From Prevotella sp. (GTDB lineage: Bacteria; Bacteroidota; Bacteroidia; Bacteroidales; Bacteroidaceae), in NCBI GenBank assembly GCA_017538105.1, contig JAFYJN010000026.1:1-64000 (forward strand): 64,000 bases of DNA, written 5' to 3'. Below, piece by piece: positions 8,591 to 15,754 of this stretch. The notes beneath the pieces are model-generated. The model saw nothing but the letters and a program-made list of their open reading frames with translations. It was not told the DNA's origin and did no database searches. Positions within the stretch are counted from its first letter, which is position 1. Each line of letters opens with the position of its first letter. The position numbers were made by a program, and so were the translations under genes.

Positions 8591-8740
8591 GGAAAAACAC
8601 GAATTATTGTCAAGAAGCTTGCGACAACAGCCCGCAGAGACGACAAAACGGGAAAAAGGGTGAAAAAACTGTCGGAAGGGAGGGGAAAGAATGCCAGAGA
8701 AGGAAAGGAAGGTGGAGGAGTGGTTAAAAAAAAGAAAAAG

Positions 8741-8773
8741 TTACCTTAGGGTAAGTTACCTTAGGGTAATATT
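8741..8773. repeat. 33-bp direct repeat, left copy, with two 14-bp near-palindromes
   Basis: Two copies of TTACCTTAGGGTAA (8741-8754 and 8756-8769) at a 15-bp period, followed by TATT. Each 14-mer is a palindrome except for one T/G pair. The same 33 bases occur again at 9942-9974, directly after the ATPase gene. The left copy overlaps the position where the -33 element of the promoter at 8777 should be, so it could be an operator as well as a boundary. Confidence 0.85.
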
Positions 8774-8776
8774 TAG

Positions 8777-8784
8777 TATCTTTG
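8777..8784 (+). promoter_or_regulatory. -7 box for the repeat-bounded ATPase gene
   Basis: TATCTTTG at 8777-8784, 24 bp before the ATG at 8809. No TTG lies at the usual distance; the 15-bp-period palindromes occupy that place, consistent with regulated expression. Confidence 0.6.
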
Positions 8785-8808
8785 CAGCATCAAACAAACA
8801 AAACGCTT

Positions 8809-9939
8809 ATGAATACTCCATTTCAATACGGAACATTGGCTTCGAAAGAGAATTTTGTTGATCGAGTGGAAGACCGAGCCCAACTGAAAAATTTTCTTTC
8901 CTCACATATCAATGTGATGCTTGTATCACCTCGTCGATGGGGAAAATCATCATTGGTAAAAATGGCCATGGATGAGTTGCAGGCAGAGAATAAAAAAATA
9001 CATGTCTGTTTTATTGACGCATTTAGCATAGGTTCTGAAGCAGAATTCTATAGGACATTCGCCAGTCAAGTAATATCATGCGCATCCAACAAGATGGAAC
9101 GACGTATTCAAGATGCCAAGAAATTTCTGATTGGTGCCGTTCCACAATTGGTCATTAAGGATGACGTAACCAATTTCCTTACTTTCGACATGAAGTTTAC
9201 ACCGAAAGAACAAGACAAAATGGATATACTGCACCTGCCAGAAAAGCTCGCCGTCCATAAAGACATACATATCATTGTTTGCATTGATGAATTTCAACAA
9301 CTAGCCCATCTGCCCGAATACAAAGATATGGAAGGGAAAATGCGTGCCGCATGGCAACAGCAAAAACAGGTAACATATTGTTTATATGGCAGCCAACGGC
9401 ATATGATGATGGACATATTCAACAATTCCAACTCTCCCTTCTATCGGTTTGGGCAAATATTGTTTTTAGGAAAAATACAAAAGAAAGACTGGATGCCATT
9501 TATAATAAATACCTTCAATAAATCAGGAAAGAACATCCCCAGTCATTTTGCGGAAAAAATATGTGATATCGTTGACTGCCATTCATGGTACCTGCAACAA
9601 CTTTGCTATTTCATATGGAATGCGACTCCAAAAGAGGTGACGGAACAACATTTCAATTATGGCCTTCGACAACTCATCAACACCAATGCACCGATGTTTC
9701 AAAATGACACAGAATTGTTGGCACCAAGCCAGATAGAAATGCTGCGAGCCATAAAAGACGGGGTCAACCAACTATCCGCGACAGAAACTCTGAAAAGCTA
9801 TAACTTGGGAAACCCAAATACCATTAGCAAAAACAAAAAAATGCTTATCAACAAAGACATCATCGAATTAAATAATGGAGTATTTGAGTTTGTCGACCCT
9901 ATCTACAAAATTTGGTTTTCACAACAATATTTACCATAA
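8809..9939 (+). CDS. P-loop ATPase of the ATPase_2 / STAND-like type, flanked by direct repeats
   Basis: A 376-residue protein from the ATG at 8809; the frame extends to a TTG at 8782, but that codon is part of the -7 box. Walker A is SPRRWGKSSLV near residue 40 and Walker B is IIVCIDEFQQL near 160. A YCLYGSQRHMMMDIF-type sensor region follows. The C-terminus (from PSQIEMLRAI) is a winged-helix-like domain ending DPIYKIWFSQQYLP. This is the layout of the archaeal-type ATPase_2 family that is multi-copy in many Bacteroidales genomes; the cellular role is unknown. The gene stands alone and is bracketed by identical 33-bp repeats whose spacing (1201 bp) defines a cassette. No transposase is present. 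Confidence 0.85.
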   Translation: MNTPFQYGTLASKENFVDRVEDRAQLKNFLSSHINVMLVSPRRWGKSSLVKMAMDELQAENKKIHVCFIDAFSIGSEAEFYRTFASQVISCASNKMERRIQDAKKFLIGAVPQLVIKDDVTNFLTFDMKFTPKEQDKMDILHLPEKLAVHKDIHIIVCIDEFQQLAHLPEYKDMEGKMRAAWQQQKQVTYCLYGSQRHMMMDIFNNSNSPFYRFGQILFLGKIQKKDWMPFIINTFNKSGKNIPSHFAEKICDIVDCHSWYLQQLCYFIWNATPKEVTEQHFNYGLRQLINTNAPMFQNDTELLAPSQIEMLRAIKDGVNQLSATETLKSYNLGNPNTISKNKKMLINKDIIELNNGVFEFVDPIYKIWFSQQYLP

Positions 9940-9941
9940 TA

Positions 9942-9974
9942 TTACCTTAGGGTAAGTTACCTTAGGGTAATATT
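9942..9974. repeat. 33-bp direct repeat, right copy
   Basis: Identical to 8741-8773 and begins 2 bp after the ATPase stop codon. Again two near-palindromic 14-mers (9942-9955 and 9957-9970) plus TATT. Confidence 0.85.
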
Positions 9975-10150
9975 ACGGATACCCACCCTAGCCCTCCCCG
10001 AGGGAGGGGATAGAAGACGCCCAAGACCCACCATGTTCCTCCCCAGGGAGAGTGTATGGATATTCACCCCTGCCCTACCAAGTTCCCCCATAACCATAAT
10101 GTTCCTTGGCAAAAGTAAAAGATGAAAAAATGAAAGAATTAAAAGATTAA
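9975..10150 (+). repeat. Degenerate copies of the C-rich intergenic hairpin family
   Basis: CCCACCCTAGCCCTCCCCGAGGGAGGGG at about 9982-10010 is one copy of the C-rich hairpin repeat, and 10025-10090 contains two decayed copies. No gene is seen. Confidence 0.65.
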
Positions 10151-10173
10151 TTGGTTTTTTTCATAGGACTGGT

Positions 10174-10202
10174 TTGTTATTCGGGTTTTTTATCTAAATT
10201 TG
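10174..10202 (+). promoter_or_regulatory. Promoter of the nucleoside-recognition membrane protein, near-leaderless
   Basis: TTG (10174-10176), an 18-base spacer, TAAATTTG (10195-10202). The ATG at 10211 begins 8 bases after the -7 box, leaving almost no 5' UTR. Confidence 0.6.
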
Positions 10203-10210
10203 CACTTTGT

Positions 10211-11440
10211 ATGGTACTGAATTATATTTGGATCGCTTTTTTTGTCATCGCCTTCGTGGTGGGACTGTGCAAACTCATCTTCATGGGTGACGTGAGCGTG
10301 TTCCCGGCCATGATGGACTCAACCTTCGAGACATCGAAAAACGCTTTTGAGATATCCTTGGGACTGACGGGTATGCTCGCCCTGTGGCTGGGCATCATGA
10401 AAATCGGTGAACGCGCCGGCATGGTGAACCTGCTGGCCCGCGTGCTGTCGCCGGTATTCACCAAACTGTTTCCCGACATCCCGAAGGGTCACCCCGCCAC
10501 AGGCTCCATCTTCATGAACATCTCGGCTAACATGCTGGGACTGGACAACGCGGCGACACCGCTGGGACTGAAGGCGATGGAGCAGATGCAAGAGCTGAAC
10601 ACGAAGAAAGACACGGCGACGAACCCGATGATTATGTTCCTGGTGCTCAACACGTCGGGACTGACCATCATACCGGTGTCAATCCTCTCCTACCGTGCAC
10701 AACAGGGGGCGGCACAACCCACCGACGTGTTCATACCCATCCTATTGGCAACAACGGTGGCGACACTGGCGGGTGTCATCATTACATCGTTATATCAGAA
10801 AATCAACCTGTTCAACAAAACGCTGTTGCTCACCTTGGGCGGTGTGTGCGCCTTCATGGCGGCCGTGGTATGGGGATTCATGCAGCTCAACGCGATGATG
10901 GTGGACAAGGTGAGCATCTCCGTGGCATCCATCCTCCTGCTTTCCATCATCGTGGGGTTCATCATAGCGGGGATGAGGAAGAATATCAATGTGTATGACG
11001 CGTTCATCGACGGGGCGAAAGACGGTTTCACCACGGCGGTGCGCATCATTCCTTATCTGGTGGCTTTCCTCGTGGCCATCGGCATCTTCCGCGCCTCGGG
11101 GGCCATGGACTGGCTCATCGAGGGTGTGAAATGGCTCATCGGCGTGCTCGGCCTGAACACCGACTTCGTGGATGCGCTGCCCACGGCACTGATGAAACCG
11201 CTATCAGGAAGTGGCGCTCGGGGCATGATGCTCGACGCGATGACACAATATGGACCTGACTCGTTCGTGGGACGGCTGAGCTGTCTGTTCCAAGGGAGCA
11301 CGGACACGACGTTCTACATACTGGCCGTATATTTCGGCTCGGTGAGCGTGAAATACACTCGACATGCCGTGACCTGCGGGTTATTAGCCGACCTGGCGGG
11401 AGTGATAGCGGCAATAGCGCTTGCATACATGTTCTTTTAG
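10211..11440 (+). CDS. Nucleoside-recognition (Gate) domain membrane protein, SpmA-SpmB-type fusion
   Basis: A 409-residue integral membrane protein starting at the ATG at 10211. It has two related halves: ISLGLTGMLALWLGIMKIGERAG in the first (shown in the sequence around 10340-10410) and a second half containing DGAKDGFTTAVRIIPYLVAF. Each is the nucleoside-recognition (Gate) domain seen in spore maturation proteins A and B and in nucleoside transporters. The motif NMLGLDNAATPLGLKAM is typical of SpmA, and PLSGSGARGMM with GSTDTTFYILAVY is typical of SpmB. Non-sporulating Bacteroidota carry this fused form, whose transported substrate is not established. It is followed by a C-rich hairpin repeat and appears to be monocistronic. 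Confidence 0.85.
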   Translation: MVLNYIWIAFFVIAFVVGLCKLIFMGDVSVFPAMMDSTFETSKNAFEISLGLTGMLALWLGIMKIGERAGMVNLLARVLSPVFTKLFPDIPKGHPATGSIFMNISANMLGLDNAATPLGLKAMEQMQELNTKKDTATNPMIMFLVLNTSGLTIIPVSILSYRAQQGAAQPTDVFIPILLATTVATLAGVIITSLYQKINLFNKTLLLTLGGVCAFMAAVVWGFMQLNAMMVDKVSISVASILLLSIIVGFIIAGMRKNINVYDAFIDGAKDGFTTAVRIIPYLVAFLVAIGIFRASGAMDWLIEGVKWLIGVLGLNTDFVDALPTALMKPLSGSGARGMMLDAMTQYGPDSFVGRLSCLFQGSTDTTFYILAVYFGSVSVKYTRHAVTCGLLADLAGVIAAIALAYMFF

Positions 11441-11567
11441 CCTCCCCCTCTCCCCCTCCCAAGGAGGGGGGAACCTGAGGTGGGAAAAAAGGTAATAAAA
11501 GGAAGTAAAAGAAGGAAGTAAAAGGAAGTTATAAAAGGAAGTAAAGCACTTCGTGCAGGACAATAGC
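11441..11567 (+). repeat. C-rich hairpin, purine-rich tract and 44-bp inverted-repeat arm
   Basis: Directly after the stop codon: CTCCCCCTCCCAAGGAGGGGGG hairpin (11441-11473), a purine tract built of GGAAGTAAAA units, then at 11524-11567 a 44-bp sequence ending CACTTCGTGCAGGACAATAGC. The last element is found perfectly inverted at 15581-15624. It contains the small hairpin GCAC-TTC-GTGC. Confidence 0.75.
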
Positions 11568-11635
11568 CCGAGGTGGAGTAATGTCCATTTTAACTCCCAA
11601 TTTAACTTCCATTTTAACTCCCATTTAAATATAAA

Positions 11636-13075
11636 ATGGCGAATCTAAAATCTTTGGCCAAGGATACGGCCATATACGGACTGAGCAGCATCATAGGACG
11701 GTTCCTCAACTACCTGTTGGTGCCACTGTACACCGCGAAGATCTCGGCGGCGAGCGGAGGATACGGCGTCATCACCAATGTATATGCCTACGTGGCTCTG
11801 CTGCTCGTGATTCTCACCTTCGGCATGGAGACGACATTCTTCCGCTTTGCCAACAAAGAGGAGGAAGACCCGCAACGGGTGTATTCGACAACACTGATGA
11901 GCGTGGGGTTCATCTCACTGCTGTTCGTGCTGCTGGTGTTCGTGTTCATCGGACCGATATCACGGTTCATGGGCTATGAGGACCATCCGTCGTACATATG
12001 GATGATGGCCATCACGGTGGCTCTCGACGCCTTCCAGTGCATCCCCTTCGCCTACCTGCGCTACAAGAAGAAGCCCGTCAAGTTCGCGGCGCTCAAGCTG
12101 CTGTTCATCGGCATGAACATCGTGCTCAACCTGCTGGCGTTCCTCGTGCTGCCTCTCATCACGGGCAAACCGACGGGCGTGGGATATGTGTTCGCCATCA
12201 ACCTGCTGTGTACGACATCCATCACGTTCCTCTTCTACCGTGAGCTGACGGGGTTCCGGTATGTGCTCGACAGACAACTGCTCAAACGTATGTGGCAATA
12301 CAGCTGGCCCATCCTCGTGCTGGGAATAGCGGGCATCCTCAACCAGACGGCGGACAAAATACTCTTCCCGAAGATTTACGACAACGCCGACGCGCACGCC
12401 CAACTGGGCATATACGGGGCGGCATCGAAAATCGCCATGATCATGGCGATGATCACACAGGCGTTCCGCTATGCCTACGAGCCGTTCGTCTTCGGCAAGG
12501 CGAAAGAGAAAGACAGCAAGGACACCTATGCCAAGGCGATGAAATATTTCCTCATCTTCACGCTGCTGGCGTTCCTCGTGGTGGTGGGATACATGAACAT
12601 CCTGCGCTACATCATCGGCAGCGACTACTGGGAGGGACTGCGCGTGGTGCCCATCGTCATGGCGGCGGAAATCATGATGGGCATATACTTCAACCTGTCG
12701 TTCTGGTATAAGCTCATCGACAAGACCATCTGGGGAGCGTGGTTCTCGGGCATCGGATGTGCGGTGCTCATCCTGGTGAACGTGATCTTCGTGCCCCGCT
12801 ACGGATATATCGCCTGCGCATGGGCAGGATTCGCGGGTTACGCCACGGCGATGACGCTCTCATATATCGTGGGGCAAAAGAAGAACCCCATACGCTACCC
12901 GTTGGCGGATATGATGGTGTATGTGCTGCTGGCCACCATCCTCTTCGTGGGCATGACACTGGCCAACGATCACCTGTCGACATGGGCGGCGATTGGCGTG
13001 AACACGTTGCTGCTGCTCGTATTCGCCGCGTATGTGGGGGTGAAGGACTTGAAGGGTAAAAAGGTAAAAAAGTAA
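11636..13075 (+). CDS. Polysaccharide/oligosaccharide flippase family membrane protein (Wzx-like)
   Basis: A 479-residue protein with 12-14 predicted membrane segments, starting MANLKSLAKDTAIYGLSSII. The N-terminal pattern K-x-LAKDTxxYGxSxxxGRxxxYLLVPLYT is characteristic of the polysaccharide biosynthesis (MOP/MATE) export family. These proteins flip lipid-linked oligosaccharide units or related amphipathic substrates across the inner membrane. The gene stands apart from any glycosyltransferase cluster, between a repeat block and the S46 peptidase. A generic role in envelope glycan export is therefore the most that can be said. Upstream is a short AT-rich region with repeated TTTTAACTCCC/TTTAACTTCC units and no clear promoter. 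Confidence 0.82.
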   Translation: MANLKSLAKDTAIYGLSSIIGRFLNYLLVPLYTAKISAASGGYGVITNVYAYVALLLVILTFGMETTFFRFANKEEEDPQRVYSTTLMSVGFISLLFVLLVFVFIGPISRFMGYEDHPSYIWMMAITVALDAFQCIPFAYLRYKKKPVKFAALKLLFIGMNIVLNLLAFLVLPLITGKPTGVGYVFAINLLCTTSITFLFYRELTGFRYVLDRQLLKRMWQYSWPILVLGIAGILNQTADKILFPKIYDNADAHAQLGIYGAASKIAMIMAMITQAFRYAYEPFVFGKAKEKDSKDTYAKAMKYFLIFTLLAFLVVVGYMNILRYIIGSDYWEGLRVVPIVMAAEIMMGIYFNLSFWYKLIDKTIWGAWFSGIGCAVLILVNVIFVPRYGYIACAWAGFAGYATAMTLSYIVGQKKNPIRYPLADMMVYVLLATILFVGMTLANDHLSTWAAIGVNTLLLLVFAAYVGVKDLKGKKVKK

Positions 13076-13087
13076 AAGGGTAAAAAA

Positions 13088-13116
13088 CCCACCCCGGCCC
13101 TCCCCAAGGGAGGGGG
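13088..13116 (+). repeat. C-rich intergenic hairpin repeat
   Basis: CCCACCCCGGCCCTCCCCAAGGGAGGGGG, one clean copy 12 bp after the flippase stop codon and oriented with transcription. It is followed by purine-rich AAGTAAAAGGAAGTTAGAAGG units. Confidence 0.8.
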
Positions 13117-13196
13117 TAAAAAGAAGTAAAAGGAAGTTAGAAGGAGTTAGAAAAATTATAAAATTAGAGAATTTAAAAATTAGTAAACCAGATATT

Positions 13197-15308
13197 ATGA
13201 AAAAACTATTGATTCTCATTGCGGTTTGTGCGCTCTCGATGGGAGCGAAAGCCGACGAAGGCATGTGGACACTCTACAACCTACCACCTGCCGTCTATGA
13301 ACAAATGGTGGCTGAAGGCTTCCAAGTACCCTACAATGACCTGTACAACGGCGACAGGGCCATCAAAAACGCTGTGGTGAACTTCAGCGGCTACTGCACC
13401 GGCGTGGTGGTGTCGCCCAACGGACTGGTGTTCACCAACCACCACTGCGGATTCGAGTCGATACGCAGCCACTCCACGGTGGAGCATGACTATATGCTCA
13501 ACGGGTTCTACGCAAAGACATACGAGGAGGAACTGCCCAACGAGGATATGTTCGTGAGTTTCATGGTGGACCAGGTGGAAGTGACGCAACGGCTCTTCGC
13601 CAACGGATTCGAGGAGATGGAGGACTTCGAGAAAGAGCTGCTCATCGACTCGCTCACAAAGGCGCTCACCGACTCGGTGAAGGCCATCGACAGCACCTAC
13701 CACGTGAGCGTGGACGCGTTCTTCGAAGGCAACAAATATTACGCCACGACCTATCAGGACTTCACCGACCTGCGACTGGTGTTCACCATACCGAAGTCGA
13801 TGGGTAAGTTCGGCGGCGACACCGACAACTGGATGTGGCCCCGCCAGACATGCGACTTCAGCGTGTTCCGTATTTATGCCGACCCGAAGACCAACGGTCC
13901 GGCGCCTTACAGCAAGGACAATGTGCCCTATCACCCCAAATATTGGTCACCGGTGTCGCTACAAGGGTATAAAGACGGCGACTTCGCCATGACCATCGGC
14001 TATCCGGGCAGCACGTCGCGTTACATGTCGTCGTACGGTATCCAGGAGATGCGCGACGGCGAGAATTCGGTGCGCGCACAGGCGCGTGGCGTGAAACAGG
14101 AGATCATGCGCCGCCACATGGACGCCAGCGAGGCGGTACGTATCAAATACGACTCTAAATACGCGCAGAGCTCGAACTACTGGAAGAACTCGATAGGTAT
14201 GAACAAATGTATTGACTCCATCGGCATCGTTTCGCAGAAACAACAGTTCGAGGAGCGGCTGCGCGCCTGGCAGGACCGCACGGGATACCTGAAAGGGAAA
14301 CTCGACTTCGACGTGATGCGCCGCGCCTACCAGCAGCGTTTCAACGGCTACCGCGCTTTCTATTACCTGTGGGAGTGTATCTCCACGGCCACCGAATTCG
14401 CCACCAGGGCACGCAAAATCTATGGCGGCATCGAGGTGAAAGGACCGGAAGACGACCCCGACAAACAGTATTATGAGTTCGAGGACAACAGCAGCGAATG
14501 GGACGAGGCCCTCGAAAAAGAGGTCATGGCGGCGATGCTCAAGAACTATGAGGAGCATGTGGACTCACACTACCTGCCGGCGTTCTACCAGACCATCAAG
14601 AACGATTTCAAAGGCGACTACACCGCCTATGTGGACTATCTCTTCAAGAACTCGTTCCTGATGAAGGGAAAGAAGATTTATTTCAACAAGAAAGGATACG
14701 AAGACGACCCGGGCGTGAAATTCGGCAACGACCTGTTCGAGACCATCTACACCATCCGGGGTGAGATAAGCCGGCCCATGAGCATCATCGAGGAGCAGGA
14801 GCGTTACCTCTGCGCCGCCGTGCTGGCCATGGAACAAGACCAGCCGCACTACAGCGACGCCAACTTCACCATGCGCCTGAGCTATGGTCAGGTGGGCGGC
14901 TATACACTCAACGGCAGTCCGTCGGGCTATTACACCACGCCGCAGAGCATGGTGGCGAAGATGCGACACGACGACACGACGCACGACTATTTCGCCGAGC
15001 CTATCATGCGCGAGCTGCTGTCGGCAACGAGCTACGGACAGTACACCGACCGCGTGTCGGGCACGATGAACCTCTGTTTCCTAACGAACAACGACATCAC
15101 GGGCGGCAACAGCGGCTCGCCGATGTTCGATGGCAAGGGACGGCTCATCGGTCTGGCCTTCGACGGCAACTGGGACAGTCTGTCGAGCGACATCCATTTC
15201 GACACACAGCTGGCCCGCTGCATCGGTGTGGACATCCGCTACGTCCTCTTCATGATGGACCGCTGGGGACATGCCGACCGTCTGCTGCAAGAGATTAATG
15301 CGCAATGA
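13197..15308 (+). CDS. S46 family dipeptidyl-peptidase, DPP7 type
   Basis: A 703-residue exported serine peptidase with a Sec signal peptide (MKKLLILIAVCALSMGAKA). The chymotrypsin-like S46 triad is visible: His in FTNHHCG (residues 82-83), Asp220 in TCDFSVFRIY, and Ser639 in DITGGNSGSPMF. The spacing agrees with characterised S46 enzymes of about 710-720 residues. The residue 18 positions after the catalytic Ser is Gly (AFDGNWDS), the DPP7 state; DPP11 has Arg there and prefers acidic P1 residues. Removal of N-terminal dipeptides with hydrophobic P1 in the periplasm is therefore expected. This feeds the amino-acid-fermenting lifestyle of Bacteroidales. It appears monocistronic and is followed by repeats. 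Confidence 0.93.
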   Translation: MKKLLILIAVCALSMGAKADEGMWTLYNLPPAVYEQMVAEGFQVPYNDLYNGDRAIKNAVVNFSGYCTGVVVSPNGLVFTNHHCGFESIRSHSTVEHDYMLNGFYAKTYEEELPNEDMFVSFMVDQVEVTQRLFANGFEEMEDFEKELLIDSLTKALTDSVKAIDSTYHVSVDAFFEGNKYYATTYQDFTDLRLVFTIPKSMGKFGGDTDNWMWPRQTCDFSVFRIYADPKTNGPAPYSKDNVPYHPKYWSPVSLQGYKDGDFAMTIGYPGSTSRYMSSYGIQEMRDGENSVRAQARGVKQEIMRRHMDASEAVRIKYDSKYAQSSNYWKNSIGMNKCIDSIGIVSQKQQFEERLRAWQDRTGYLKGKLDFDVMRRAYQQRFNGYRAFYYLWECISTATEFATRARKIYGGIEVKGPEDDPDKQYYEFEDNSSEWDEALEKEVMAAMLKNYEEHVDSHYLPAFYQTIKNDFKGDYTAYVDYLFKNSFLMKGKKIYFNKKGYEDDPGVKFGNDLFETIYTIRGEISRPMSIIEEQERYLCAAVLAMEQDQPHYSDANFTMRLSYGQVGGYTLNGSPSGYYTTPQSMVAKMRHDDTTHDYFAEPIMRELLSATSYGQYTDRVSGTMNLCFLTNNDITGGNSGSPMFDGKGRLIGLAFDGNWDSLSSDIHFDTQLARCIGVDIRYVLFMMDRWGHADRLLQEINAQ

Positions 15309-15754
15309 TAACCCACCCCCGGCCCCTCCCAAAGGGAGGGGGGAACTGAAGACACTGACACCCACCCCGACCCTCCCAAAGGGAGGGAGCGTTAAGGGGT
15401 GAGAGGTGAGGGGTGAGAGGTGAGAAAAATGCCAGAAGCAAGAAGTGGCAAGGGGCAAGGAGCAAGGGGCAAGAGAATACCAAAAGTGGAATTCTCCTGC
15501 CCCTTTCCTTTTTTACCTTTTTACTTTTTTACTTTTTTACCCTTTTACTTTTTTACCCTTTTACTATTTTACCTTTCCAAGCTATTGTCCTGCACGAAGT
15601 GCTTTACTTCCTTTTATAACTTCCCTTTTTACTTCCTTCTAACTCCCTTTTACTTCCTTTTCCCCCTCCCTTGGGGAGGGCTGGGGTGGGTTTTTCATCT
15701 CCCCTCCCTTGGGGAGGGGCAGGGGGTGGGTGTGAGGGTGTCAGTAGGTGGGTA
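15309..15754. repeat. Convergent intergenic block of repeats, no gene
   Basis: It contains two C-rich hairpin copies on the plus strand (15311-15343 and 15361-15388), a GGGGTGAGAGGTGAG-type tract with GGCAAGGGGCAAG units (15390-15475), and a long pyrimidine tract of TTTTTACC/TTTTACTT units (15500-15575). Next comes the inverted 44-bp arm (15581-15624), then two C-rich hairpins on the minus strand (15660-15735). The block separates two convergent genes, and each repeat set is oriented with its own gene, consistent with a transcription-end function. The short ORFs here are low-complexity. Confidence 0.75.

Noticed and set aside
8414..8749. Plus-strand open frame ending in the left 33-bp repeat
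   Set aside because: Opposite the PepSY-like gene and rich in Lys/Arg/Gly low-complexity sequence; no start signal or family.
11524..15624. Composite transposon bounded by the 44-bp inverted repeats
   Set aside because: No transposase, no target-site duplication seen, and the enclosed genes are an ordinary flippase and peptidase; kept only as an inverted-repeat observation.
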